Shown here piece by piece: positions 8,950-17,560 of a DNA stretch of 64,000 bases (position 1 is the first letter of the stretch; each line of letters starts with the position of its first letter). The position numbers and the translations under genes are program-made. Location: positions 214,218-278,217 of the forward strand of contig JAQURD010000001.1 of the NCBI GenBank assembly GCA_028749115.1, read 5' to 3'. The stretch comes from Acidobacteriota bacterium. Its GTDB lineage: Bacteria > Acidobacteriota > Aminicenantia > Aminicenantales > Saccharicenantaceae. A model generated the notes under the pieces. It did not search any database and was not told where the DNA came from. It was given only the letters and a program-made list of their open reading frames with translations.

Positions 8950-10164
8950 CTAATCTCCTCTCCAGGCAGTTTTTTGCCGGCGGCCTGGTTCTGGTGCTAT
9001 AAAATTAAAAAAGAGGTTAATCACCAGCAAAATGAGGCCAGCAACCAGATACATGTGTTTCAGCCCAACTATTTCCGACATCCAGCCATAAAATATTGAA
9101 CCAAGCCCCATGCCGGCATCAAATAAGGAATTATAAAGGCTTATAGCCAGGCCTTTATTACCGCGACCCATGAAATCAATCAGGTAGGCACTCAAAGCGG
9201 GGAATATTAATCCCTGGCCGAAGCCGCCCAGGAAGCCGGTAGTGAGCAAAAGCCACTGGCTGTTAATTTGTGAAATCAAAACCAGGTTAAAGCAAATCAA
9301 AAGAGCTGAAATAAAGACCACCTTTTTTCGGCCATATTGATCAGAAACTCCACCAAACCGGAAGCGTGAGATGATAGCGGCAGCAGAAAAAACAATGAAA
9401 AATGGCCCTACCCGGCCGAGTTTAAGAGAGTTTACCAGCAAAGGCATGAAATAAATCATGGCTCCCCTGACCGAGCCATGGGCAACCGGCATCAAGCCAA
9501 TAATAAGTAAAATAAACCAGGTGGCGTATTTCCAGCTTTTTTCGCGTCCGGAGGCTGCCAGCTCCTCATCCAGTTCTTCTCTGGGAAGTTCTTTGGTCAC
9601 CAGAACCAGGATTAAAGACAGAACAAGAAAAATCAGGGCAAAATTAACCAGCCAGGGAAAACCCCAGCGGGTGATGATCTCTTCACCCAGTGAGGGACCA
9701 ACCGCATTAGCAATCAGGCCGGCCACACCGACAATACCAATTGATCGGGCCACACTCTGCACCGGAGCTAAATCTGTGCACATGGCGATATTGGCTGTCA
9801 TGCTGATACCCCAGCCAAGTCCAGTTATGGCGCGTAGAATTACCGGCAAGTAGCCAGCATCTTTTACCAGATGAAAGAAAGGCACAACACTGATCAAGAT
9901 AATCAGCCCAAGAAGTGAAATCTTCTTACCGCCCTGCTTGTCGATCAACCGGCCAAAAAAAGGTCGGATTAAAATGGCAGTAACACTGTGGATACCCATG
10001 ATGAGCCCCACCTGGCTTGTCCGGGGATTAAACTGCTTAAAAAAAAGTGGGAGAATAAAAAAGAGACTGATCGACAGATAGAGAAAAAAATAGGCTGAAA
10101 GGCCCAGGACAAAATCTAAGGTCCAGAAATGATTAGGTTCATTTATCTGGCCTGACCGGACCAT
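8950..10164 (-). CDS. Major facilitator superfamily transporter
   Basis: A 404-residue inner-membrane protein with about twelve hydrophobic segments. The loop between helices 2 and 3 carries the MFS signature GRLIDKQGGKK, and the equivalent loop of the second half carries GVSDQYGRKK. The fold resembles drug or sugar efflux carriers. The substrate is unknown. It precedes the nitroreductase gene in a two-gene operon. The start has GAAGG upstream. Confidence 0.9.
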   Translation of the reverse strand: MVRSGQINEPNHFWTLDFVLGLSAYFFLYLSISLFFILPLFFKQFNPRTSQVGLIMGIHSVTAILIRPFFGRLIDKQGGKKISLLGLIILISVVPFFHLVKDAGYLPVILRAITGLGWGISMTANIAMCTDLAPVQSVARSIGIVGVAGLIANAVGPSLGEEIITRWGFPWLVNFALIFLVLSLILVLVTKELPREELDEELAASGREKSWKYATWFILLIIGLMPVAHGSVRGAMIYFMPLLVNSLKLGRVGPFFIVFSAAAIISRFRFGGVSDQYGRKKVVFISALLICFNLVLISQINSQWLLLTTGFLGGFGQGLIFPALSAYLIDFMGRGNKGLAISLYNSLFDAGMGLGSIFYGWMSEIVGLKHMYLVAGLILLVINLFFNFIAPEPGRRQKTAWRGD

Positions 10165-10264
10165 TAGCCGCCTTCACTAAAATCAAATTAAAGTAATTTA
10201 ATAGCTTAAATTCTCCTGTTTGTAAACAGCCGACAGTCAGTCTTCAGGGGAAAAAGCCTGCGGT

Positions 10265-10294
10265 TTGACAGATAATAACTAAAGTGATAATAAT
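10265..10294 (+). promoter_or_regulatory. Sigma-70 promoter of the YitT gene
   Basis: A perfect TTGACA (10265-10270), then an 18-base spacer and AATAAT (10289-10294). GATAAT three bases earlier is an alternative -10. It lies about 30 bases before the ATG at 10324. Confidence 0.55.
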
Positions 10295-10323
10295 CATAAA
10301 ACTTTATTTCGGCAGGGCAAAAC

Positions 10324-11208
10324 ATGAAAAAACTAATTCTTTCTGACAGGACGGCTATAAAAAGATTGAGCCTGGACTTTTTATTGATCCTCTCGGGCTC
10401 AATAGTAATGGGAATAGGTTATACTTTATTTTTAATTCCATTTCACTTAGTTCCAGGCGGGTTGTCTGGCATTTCCATTATGATCAACTATCTTTTCCCC
10501 CTGCCGGTCGGCCTGGTCATCATTGTTCTGAATGTACCAATTCTTCTTATCAGTTATAGATTTCTCAGCCGCAAATATGTTTTCACCACCCTGGCTGGTA
10601 TGATAACTTCTTCCCTTTTGATTGATTTTTTCAATCAGATTCTTAAATGGCCCCGCGGTACTGATGATATGCTACTGGCTGCTATTTATGGCGGGCTGCT
10701 TCTTGGCATCGGCCTCGGCCTGGTCTTCAGAGGGGAAGCCTCGACCGGAGGCTCAGATGTCATTGGACTGATACTTAACAAATATCTGGGAGTAACAGTC
10801 GGCATTGGCATTATGCTGACTGATTTCATAATTATCTCTACCTCAGGCCTGGTTTTCAAACAGCTCGAAGCCCCGCTTTATGGTTATATTGTTCTTTTTA
10901 TTTCATCCAGGATGATTGATGTGGTACTGGAAGGCTGGAATTTTTCCAAAATGGTAATCATAACTTCCAGTCAGCCGGAAAAAATTTCTGATTTCATTTT
11001 GCACAGTCTCGATCGCAGCGGCAGTGCTTTAAAATCCCGCTCTCTTTATCTTAACCGCGAAGGCGAAATCATAATCACGGTTATTCACCGGAAACAATTG
11101 GCCGAGCTCAAAGCTTTTATAAAAAAGACCGATCCTGAAGCTTTTGTTATTATTAATGATACCCATGAAGTGCTGGGCAAGGGATTTAAAGCCCGTCTGT
11201 CAGGCTAA
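10324..11208 (+). CDS. YitT family membrane protein (DUF161 plus DUF2179)
   Basis: A 294-residue inner-membrane protein. Residues 15-200 hold five to six hydrophobic helices with the FxLIPxxLVPGGLSGISI and GEASTGGSD motifs of the YitT_membrane domain. Residues 205-290 form the soluble DUF2179 domain. Members are poorly characterised, and no transport substrate is established. The gene stands alone between a divergent MFS unit and a convergent secreted-protein gene. Confidence 0.9.
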   Translation: MKKLILSDRTAIKRLSLDFLLILSGSIVMGIGYTLFLIPFHLVPGGLSGISIMINYLFPLPVGLVIIVLNVPILLISYRFLSRKYVFTTLAGMITSSLLIDFFNQILKWPRGTDDMLLAAIYGGLLLGIGLGLVFRGEASTGGSDVIGLILNKYLGVTVGIGIMLTDFIIISTSGLVFKQLEAPLYGYIVLFISSRMIDVVLEGWNFSKMVIITSSQPEKISDFILHSLDRSGSALKSRSLYLNREGEIIITVIHRKQLAELKAFIKKTDPEAFVIINDTHEVLGKGFKARLSG

Positions 11209-11235
11209 AAGAGCATTTTTGCTGCTTGCCGGTCG

Positions 11236-11277
11236 CCCTCGATTTGTTTTTTGCTTTTTTGTTTAAAATAGCGAGGG
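11236..11277. terminator. Long-loop inverted repeat between convergent genes, possible terminator
   Basis: CCCTCG (11236-11241) pairs with CGAGGG (11272-11277) around a T-rich loop of 30 bases. It is the only dyad between the stop codons of the YitT gene and the convergent secreted-protein gene. The long loop makes it a weak terminator candidate. Confidence 0.3.
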
Positions 11278-11285
11278 GGTAAACT

Positions 11286-13175
11286 CTATAATTCCAGGCT
11301 CTTAATCTCTCGTAGAACCTGAAGAATTGATGCCAGGTCAACCCGGCTCCAGGCCTGATCGAGACGGCTAATTAGCCTGGCCAGTTGCCAGGCAGTATCA
11401 GACTTTAAAAAAGAGCCGACCTCTCTTGGACTGCGGACATTGGAGGGATCAAGATCTCCAGGCCTCTGGCCAGGTCTGATATCTGTCTGGAAAAGAATCT
11501 GATTAGCCAGAGTTAAATAATGATCCCTGAGATTTATAAAATAAAGAAGGCAATAAACATCAAGGAGATAACGTTTCTCATTTTCAGGTGCCGCCTCGAT
11601 TCCGGCCAGCAGTCCAGCTGGAGGCTCATATTTATAGACTTCTTTCATGGCCGTCAGCAATCTGTGATCCCGGTCAAAAGCTGCTGGCAGGACTTCCTTC
11701 TTATAAAATTCCTGAAGATGCTGCAGGTCAAAGGGAATTTTCCTGACCTTTGCCCAGGCAGAGGAAATAATCAGGACAGGTCTGGAGCTATTAATCAAAT
11801 AAATTTCCTGCCGGTCAAAAAAACCATTCTGGTCGGTATCAAAATAACGAATTTCTCCAAGTCCAGGGCAGCCAGCCATGTTTCCGATCTGGCACCAGCC
11901 TTCTTTTGAACCAAATAAATGAATCTTCTGATCAAGTTCACTATAATAAAATTCAACTGGCCCAATTAAATCAGGAGCGACTTCCCTTCTGATATTCCAT
12001 TTCTGAAGATAAGAAGAACTGCCTGGTAATCTGACTCTTTCCGGCAGCCAGCCAACACCCTCCCCGAGATTCTCTAGACTTGAAGTTGCCCCTGCCGCTG
12101 AGCTGGTAGAAAACTCCTGCCAGGAAAAGCCCACCGCCTGAGGCGAGTATGAAAAGGCTAATGCTTTTAAATTTTCACGGCTGATAAAGTAAACTTCTTG
12201 AGGAGGACGCCTCAATGGAGAAAAGTTTCTGGCTGACTCTAAATCAAAGGGCAGGCTACCTGCCTGAAGCAGGCCAACATCATAATCAAAAGGTTTTTCC
12301 TGGCTATTTTCTCCAGCCAGATCAAAACTGATTTCAAGGCTTTTAATAACCGGATCTTTAAGCTCCCTCAACCAGCTATTTACCGGTTCAATAAAATTAT
12401 CCTTAGACACGGCCGGCTGCACATGGCTGCGGATAACCAGATCACTCAACCCGTCCTGGTCTAAATCATAACTGGCTAACGGGCACAAATCAGCCGGCCA
12501 GAAAGTTCCGGTAAGAGGATTAAAGACATTCTTAAAATATAGTTTATCGCCGGTCAGGTTCTTGAAAAAGTTGCCTGAGATTAGATCAAATGGCGTTCTA
12601 AATTTAAAAATTTCCCCTATTTTTTCATAATCATAACCGCCCCACATGAGACTGAGATATCCACGCTCATAAAGCCTGATCTCCATAAAATCGGCCTGTC
12701 CGTCATCATCTTCGTCAACATAATCAATCATGACCTCAACCAGTCCATCCCGGTTAAGATCATAAAGATAGCAGTCCTGGCTATAGTCGCCTCCCGTCAA
12801 CAGGCTGCCGTTAGCATCATCATCAATGATCCAGGTTAGAACCTCTGCCAGATAGCCATCATCAGCCTGAAAAGCTTCAGCCCTGACCAGCATTCTGTCT
12901 TTAGCCTCTCCTCTTTCCTGAATAATAAAACTTTCACCAGGTTCAAGAGCAAGAGCCTTTTTCCACCATTTTTTTGATTTGAGGCTAATTAAGCGCCCGT
13001 TGGTTGACATGGCTGTCTGCTTCATCCACCAGGTCCCTGCTTTTTCTTCACCAGCTTTTAAGGCTTTGCTTATTTTTTCGTCTGCAGCTAAACTCCGGGC
13101 TGCTGCCAGAAAAAAAATAAAGGTAATAATAAACATTCGCCAGCCGGCTGCTTCTAGTCTTAAAATTTTCTTCAT
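11286..13175 (-). CDS. Secreted protein with EF-hand-like calcium-binding loops, function unknown
   Basis: A 629-residue protein I do not recognise. The ATG at 13175 gives a clean signal peptide: MKK, a hydrophobic stretch, then a cut after ARSLAA. Three segments look like EF-hand or dockerin-type calcium loops with alternating Asp and Asn: DLNRDGLVE followed by DEDDDGQAD, DLDQDGLSD, and DTDQNGFFD. Such spacing also occurs in FG-GAP or VCBS-type propeller proteins, and the protein may be a periplasmic or surface propeller. An alternative ATG at 13187 lies four codons upstream. It is divergent from the ROK kinase gene; no operon partner is visible. Confidence 0.75.
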   Translation of the reverse strand: MKKILRLEAAGWRMFIITFIFFLAAARSLAADEKISKALKAGEEKAGTWWMKQTAMSTNGRLISLKSKKWWKKALALEPGESFIIQERGEAKDRMLVRAEAFQADDGYLAEVLTWIIDDDANGSLLTGGDYSQDCYLYDLNRDGLVEVMIDYVDEDDDGQADFMEIRLYERGYLSLMWGGYDYEKIGEIFKFRTPFDLISGNFFKNLTGDKLYFKNVFNPLTGTFWPADLCPLASYDLDQDGLSDLVIRSHVQPAVSKDNFIEPVNSWLRELKDPVIKSLEISFDLAGENSQEKPFDYDVGLLQAGSLPFDLESARNFSPLRRPPQEVYFISRENLKALAFSYSPQAVGFSWQEFSTSSAAGATSSLENLGEGVGWLPERVRLPGSSSYLQKWNIRREVAPDLIGPVEFYYSELDQKIHLFGSKEGWCQIGNMAGCPGLGEIRYFDTDQNGFFDRQEIYLINSSRPVLIISSAWAKVRKIPFDLQHLQEFYKKEVLPAAFDRDHRLLTAMKEVYKYEPPAGLLAGIEAAPENEKRYLLDVYCLLYFINLRDHYLTLANQILFQTDIRPGQRPGDLDPSNVRSPREVGSFLKSDTAWQLARLISRLDQAWSRVDLASILQVLREIKSLEL

Positions 13176-13321
13176 TAAACATTCCAAAAAATTAAAGTTG
13201 CCACCAGAGCCTGCTTTTATGCTATTTTAGAAAAAGGGGTATGTCAATTATGATAATCAATTATAATGAATGACCTAGCTCTTTTTTGCCTGATGAAATC
13301 AGGTCCTTGAACAGCCAATTT

Positions 13322-13330
13322 TGCTATAAT
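13322..13330 (+). promoter_or_regulatory. Extended -10 promoter element before the ROK-like gene
   Basis: TGCTATAAT fits the TGnTATAAT extended -10 element, 27 bases before the start at 13358. No good -35 hexamer is seen at the usual spacing. Confidence 0.45.
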
Positions 13331-13357
13331 TCTTTTAATTGAAACTGAGGTTAATGG

Positions 13358-14761
13358 ATGGACTGGCTAAAAACTTTAAGGGCAAAATCAAAGCTATCAA
13401 TTTCTCCGGCTTTTGATCCAGGTTTTTTCCCGCTTAGCTTGTTTTTTAGCTGGTACCAAGCAGCCGCCGGCTCCAGCCAGGAAGAGATGAGATTGGCTCT
13501 AGAGCGGGAAAATGGATTAATTTCACGCTGGCAAACAAACCTTCTACCTTTGAGCGAAAAAAACCTGCCGCTGACCAGGCGGTTTGTTGATAGGCTGATC
13601 AAATTTCTTTTGTGGCAAAAAGGTGCTTTTAAAATTTACTTTTATGGTCCGGAAATTATTTATCAGGAGATAAAAAATCTTTATTCTCCACAGGGAGAGC
13701 GGGCCTTTGATGTTGATCTGATGAGCACCGTCTATAACCAGCCGTTTACTGTGGTCAAAGTCAAAAAGACTGAACTGCCAGAAGAGCGTCAGAGCGCCAT
13801 TTCTCTCGGCGGCCATCTTGACGGCTGCCGCCTGGGCTTTGACCTGGGAGCCAGTGATTTTAAGCTGGCTGCTCTTAATAATGGCCACGTAGTTTTTAGT
13901 GAAGAAATTCCCTGGCAGCCACAGGCAGAAGCTGATCCGGCTTACCATTTTGAGCATCTTCAAGCAGGATTGAAAAAAGCTGCCGCCAGTCTGCCACGGG
14001 TAGATGCGATTGGGGGAAGTGCTGCTGGTATTTACATCAATAACCAGGTAAGAATTGCCTCTCTTTTCCGTGCTGTTCCCAGGGACATTTTCGATCAGAA
14101 GGTGAAAAATTTATTCCTGGATTTACAGCACCAATGGGAAGTTCCCTTAGAGGTCATTAACGACGGTGAAGTCACTGCCCTGACTGGTTATCTCAGCCTG
14201 AAAGAACCGGCTGTTCTGGGGGTAGCTATGGGCTCAAGCCAGGCAGGCGGTTACCTTGATCCTTCTGGCCATCTGCCAGGCTGGCTGGACGAGCTGGCCT
14301 TTGCTCCGCTTGACCTCAATCCGGAAGCAGCCAGAGATGAATGGTCTGGCGATCTTGGCGTTGGCGCCATGTATTTTTCTCAGCAAGCAGTGAACAAACT
14401 GGCTCTTCAAGCAGGGTTTAGTTTCTCCGATGGGATGAAACTTCCTGACAGGCTAATGCAAGTCCAGTTTCTGGCTGATAAAAACAATAAAACCGCCACC
14501 AGGATTTTCCAGGATATAGGTGTTTATTTGGGTTACACGGCTCATCTTTACTCACTTTTTTATGATTACCGGCACTTGCTGATTCTCGGACGGGTAACTT
14601 CCGGTTCAGGAGGCGAGCTGATTAAGCAACAGGCAGAAAGTGTCTTAAAAACAGACTTCCCTGAACTCAAAGGAAAAATTACCTTTCATCTCTTTGATGA
14701 AAAAAGCCGCCGGTTAGGCCAGGCAGTGGCCGCCGCCACCCTGCCTGAAATAAAAAAATAA
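13358..14761 (+). CDS. ROK-family-like sugar kinase with N-terminal extension
   Basis: A 467-residue protein. Residues 155-460 look like an ASKHA-fold ROK kinase: phosphate-1 motif RLGFDLGASDFKLA, the catalytic-type VINDGEVTALTG segment, and a glycine-rich LGVAMGSSQAGGYL strand. ROK kinases phosphorylate hexoses or amino sugars with ATP. Two features are unusual. About 150 residues precede the kinase domain, and the CxCGxxGC zinc motif normal in ROK proteins is absent. It lies 34 bases upstream of nagB and near a symporter and a NamZ-like gene, which suggests an amino-sugar substrate by context. GAGG precedes the start. A non-kinase role cannot be excluded. Confidence 0.75.
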   Translation: MDWLKTLRAKSKLSISPAFDPGFFPLSLFFSWYQAAAGSSQEEMRLALERENGLISRWQTNLLPLSEKNLPLTRRFVDRLIKFLLWQKGAFKIYFYGPEIIYQEIKNLYSPQGERAFDVDLMSTVYNQPFTVVKVKKTELPEERQSAISLGGHLDGCRLGFDLGASDFKLAALNNGHVVFSEEIPWQPQAEADPAYHFEHLQAGLKKAAASLPRVDAIGGSAAGIYINNQVRIASLFRAVPRDIFDQKVKNLFLDLQHQWEVPLEVINDGEVTALTGYLSLKEPAVLGVAMGSSQAGGYLDPSGHLPGWLDELAFAPLDLNPEAARDEWSGDLGVGAMYFSQQAVNKLALQAGFSFSDGMKLPDRLMQVQFLADKNNKTATRIFQDIGVYLGYTAHLYSLFYDYRHLLILGRVTSGSGGELIKQQAESVLKTDFPELKGKITFHLFDEKSRRLGQAVAAATLPEIKK

Positions 14762-14795
14762 AAATGAACTCAAAAAAATAAGGAGAGATAAACTC

Positions 14796-15578
14796 ATGGA
14801 AGTTATCATTCAGGCTGATAGTGAACAAGCCAGCCTGCTGGCTGCCAGATTAGTTAGCAGGATAATAAAAGAGAAAGAGAAGCCGGTTATCGGACTGGCC
14901 ACAGGCAGTACACCTTTACTGCTTTACCGGTTTCTGGTCAAAATGCACCGGGAAGAAGGACTGGACTTCAGCCGCAGTATTACTTTTAATCTTGATGAGT
15001 ATGTTGGTCTGGCACCTGAACATCCTGCTTCTTTTCACCATTTTATGTGGAAAAATCTTTTCAGCCAGGTGAATATTAAGCCTGAAAATGTTCATATCCC
15101 TGACGGTCTGGCCAGCGACATGGAGGCTTATTGCCGTCAATATGAAGAAGATATAAAGGCTGCAGGCGGACTGGACATACAGATTCTGGGGCTGGGAACA
15201 GATGGTCATATTGGCTTCAATGAGCCCTCCTCTTCCCTGTCTTCAGATACAAGAATTAAGACTTTGACCGACCAGACCAGAAAAGACAATGCGATTTTTT
15301 TTGAAGCTGAAGAGAACGTTCCCTATCATGCCATTACCATGGGGATAGGAACTATCCTCCAGGCGAGAATTTGCCTCTTAATGGCCTTTGGTAAAAAAAA
15401 GGCCAGGGCGGTTTCCCGGGCAGTCGAGGGGCCGGTGACTTCCATGGTTCCAGCTTCAGCTCTCCAGCTACACCCCAGAGCCATCATGCTGCTCGATAAG
15501 GAGGCAGCTTTTAAGCTTGACCAGATTGATTATTACCATTGGGCCTATGAACACAAACCAGAGTGGCAGAAATTTTAA
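14796..15578 (+). CDS. nagB: Glucosamine-6-phosphate deaminase
   Basis: Converts glucosamine-6-phosphate to fructose-6-phosphate and ammonia, feeding amino sugars into glycolysis. At 260 residues it has family length. Motifs are GLATGSTP near the N-terminus, NLDEYVGL with the catalytic Asp, GLGTDGHIGFNEP with the His-Glu relay, and the TMGIGTIL strand. A strong AAGGAGAG ribosome binding site precedes the ATG. It is downstream of the ROK-like kinase and upstream of a symporter. nagA is not in the window. Confidence 0.95.
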   Translation: MEVIIQADSEQASLLAARLVSRIIKEKEKPVIGLATGSTPLLLYRFLVKMHREEGLDFSRSITFNLDEYVGLAPEHPASFHHFMWKNLFSQVNIKPENVHIPDGLASDMEAYCRQYEEDIKAAGGLDIQILGLGTDGHIGFNEPSSSLSSDTRIKTLTDQTRKDNAIFFEAEENVPYHAITMGIGTILQARICLLMAFGKKKARAVSRAVEGPVTSMVPASALQLHPRAIMLLDKEAAFKLDQIDYYHWAYEHKPEWQKF

Positions 15579-15603
15579 CATGTCTGGACATATAAATGAG
15601 CTT

Positions 15604-15633
15604 TTGACTTAATTTTCTGGCCTGTGGTATAAA
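15604..15633 (+). promoter_or_regulatory. Sigma-70 promoter of the symporter gene
   Basis: TTGACT (15604-15609), an 18-base spacer and TATAAA (15628-15633), lying just after nagB. The symporter can thus be expressed independently of nagB. Confidence 0.5.
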
Positions 15634-15670
15634 ATTCCAACTGATATCTTAAGACGGAAAGGACCGGAGC

Positions 15671-17467
15671 ATGCAGTTAAATACAGTTGATTGGTTGATT
15701 GTCACCCTTTCTATTGTCATCTGCTTTTTGCCGCCACTTATTCTTAGCCGCCGGGCGGGGAAAAACACGGCAGAATTTTTTACTTCCGGGCGGGCTGCAC
15801 CCTGGTGGCTGATCGGGATTTCCATGGTGGCTACAACCTTTAGTACTGATACTCCCAATCTGATTACCAATATTGTCCGCAATAATGGCTATGTCGCTGG
15901 CAACTGGGTATGGTGGGCCTTTCTTCTAACCGGTATAATGACCGTCTTTTTTTATGCCCGGCTCTGGCGCCGGTCACGGGTCTTAACTGACCTTGAATTT
16001 TATGAAGTGCGTTATACAGGCAAGCCGGCTTCTTTTGTCCGGGGTTTTAGAGCCATCTATCTTGGGCTCTTCTTCAATTGTGTCATCATGGCTTCAGTCA
16101 ATCTGGCAGCCGCTAAAATTGCCAATGTCATTCTTGGCTGGCCAATGACTAAAACCTTGATCGTTTGCAGTATCATCAATGTCATTTTTGCCGCCACTGC
16201 CGGATTATGGGGGGTACTGGTAGTGGATTTAATCCAGTTCGGTATCGCCATGACTGGAGCTTTTGCCGCCGCTATTTTTGCTCTGAAACAGCCAGAAATT
16301 GGCGGCCTGCCAGGTCTTTTCCAGAAGCTGGAGGTGCTCAATCCGAAGATAATCAGTTTTCTTCCAGACTTTGGCGACTGGTCAATAGCTTTATCAATTT
16401 TCATTATTCCCTTCTTTATTCAGTGGTGGTCAGTCTGGTATCCAGGAGCTGAGCCAGGAGGAGGCAGCTATATTGCTCAGAGGATGCTGGCTGCTAAAAG
16501 TGAAAAGGACGCTTTATCAGGAACATTGTTTTTTAATTTTGCTCACTATGCCATCAGACCCTGGCCCTGGATCCTGGTAGCACTTTGTTCTTTTATTATT
16601 TACCCAAATCTGAGCGATATTCATTTGGCTTTTCCTAATGTTGATCCAAGATTAATCGGCCATGATATGGCTTATCCGGCCATGCTCCGCTTTCTGCCCC
16701 ACGGGTTTCTGGGGATTATGGTTGCCGGTTTGCTGGCCGCTTATGTCTCCACTTTAGTAACTCATTTAAATTGGGGCAGTTCCTATCTCGTTCATGATTT
16801 TTACCGCCGCTTTCTCAACCCAGGAGCTTCAGAGAAGCACTATGTCGGAGTAGCCCGCCTGACGACAGTTGTTCTGATGATTCTGGCCAGCCTGCTAACC
16901 TTCATTCTTGAATCGGCCAAGGCCAGTTTTGACCTGATGTTATCAATTGGAGCCGGCACAGGTCTGATTTACCTTTTACGCTGGTTCTGGTGGAGGATAA
17001 ATGCCTGGTCGGAAATCGCCGCTATGGCCAGCTCCTTTAGTGTAGCCGTTTTCTTTTTTGTCCGTGGTAAACTCGGTCATCCGATACCGTCACACATCAC
17101 ACTTTTAATTACCATCGCTTTTACCACTGTCGTCTGGCTGGCAGTAACTTACCTCACCAGGCCAGTTGAGAAAAACAAGCTAATCTCTTTTTACCAGCTG
17201 GTAAAACCTGCTGGCCCTGGCTGGAAAAAAATAAGGCAGGAAGCTAACCTGGAAGCTTCGCCTGACAAATTGACACTCTGTCTGGCCGGCTGGGTGACGG
17301 GATGTTTGTTTGTCTATTCGGCTCTGTTCGGTGCCGGCGCTTATATTTATGGCCGGCAGAATCTTGGTATTTTCTGGAGCTTGTTATTCGTGGTCAGCAC
17401 TCTGGCCCTGATCAAAATCATGTCTAAAATCTGGGCTGAGCCTAAAACTCAAGAGACACGAAGTTAA
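15671..17467 (+). CDS. Sodium:solute symporter family protein
   Basis: A 598-residue inner-membrane protein with 13 to 14 hydrophobic helices and the SSS-family N-terminal pattern (FFTSGRAAPWWLIG, then TFSTDTPN). Family members import sugars, amino sugars, amino acids or vitamins with Na+. The variant with many aromatic residues (FIQWWSVWYPGAEPGGG) is frequent in Bacteroidetes- and Acidobacteria-type genomes. Its position after the ROK-like gene and nagB, and near the NamZ-like muramidase, suggests uptake of an amino sugar or muropeptide sugar; that is inference. The ribosome binding site is GGAAAGGACCGGAG. Confidence 0.88.
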   Translation: MQLNTVDWLIVTLSIVICFLPPLILSRRAGKNTAEFFTSGRAAPWWLIGISMVATTFSTDTPNLITNIVRNNGYVAGNWVWWAFLLTGIMTVFFYARLWRRSRVLTDLEFYEVRYTGKPASFVRGFRAIYLGLFFNCVIMASVNLAAAKIANVILGWPMTKTLIVCSIINVIFAATAGLWGVLVVDLIQFGIAMTGAFAAAIFALKQPEIGGLPGLFQKLEVLNPKIISFLPDFGDWSIALSIFIIPFFIQWWSVWYPGAEPGGGSYIAQRMLAAKSEKDALSGTLFFNFAHYAIRPWPWILVALCSFIIYPNLSDIHLAFPNVDPRLIGHDMAYPAMLRFLPHGFLGIMVAGLLAAYVSTLVTHLNWGSSYLVHDFYRRFLNPGASEKHYVGVARLTTVVLMILASLLTFILESAKASFDLMLSIGAGTGLIYLLRWFWWRINAWSEIAAMASSFSVAVFFFVRGKLGHPIPSHITLLITIAFTTVVWLAVTYLTRPVEKNKLISFYQLVKPAGPGWKKIRQEANLEASPDKLTLCLAGWVTGCLFVYSALFGAGAYIYGRQNLGIFWSLLFVVSTLALIKIMSKIWAEPKTQETRS

Positions 17468-17560
17468 AATACAACCTTGATGAATCTGACTTTCAAAAAT
17501 TATCCTGCCCGCCAGGAGCTCAGGTCAATTGAAAATCCGGCAGGCTTAACTCTGGCCAGC

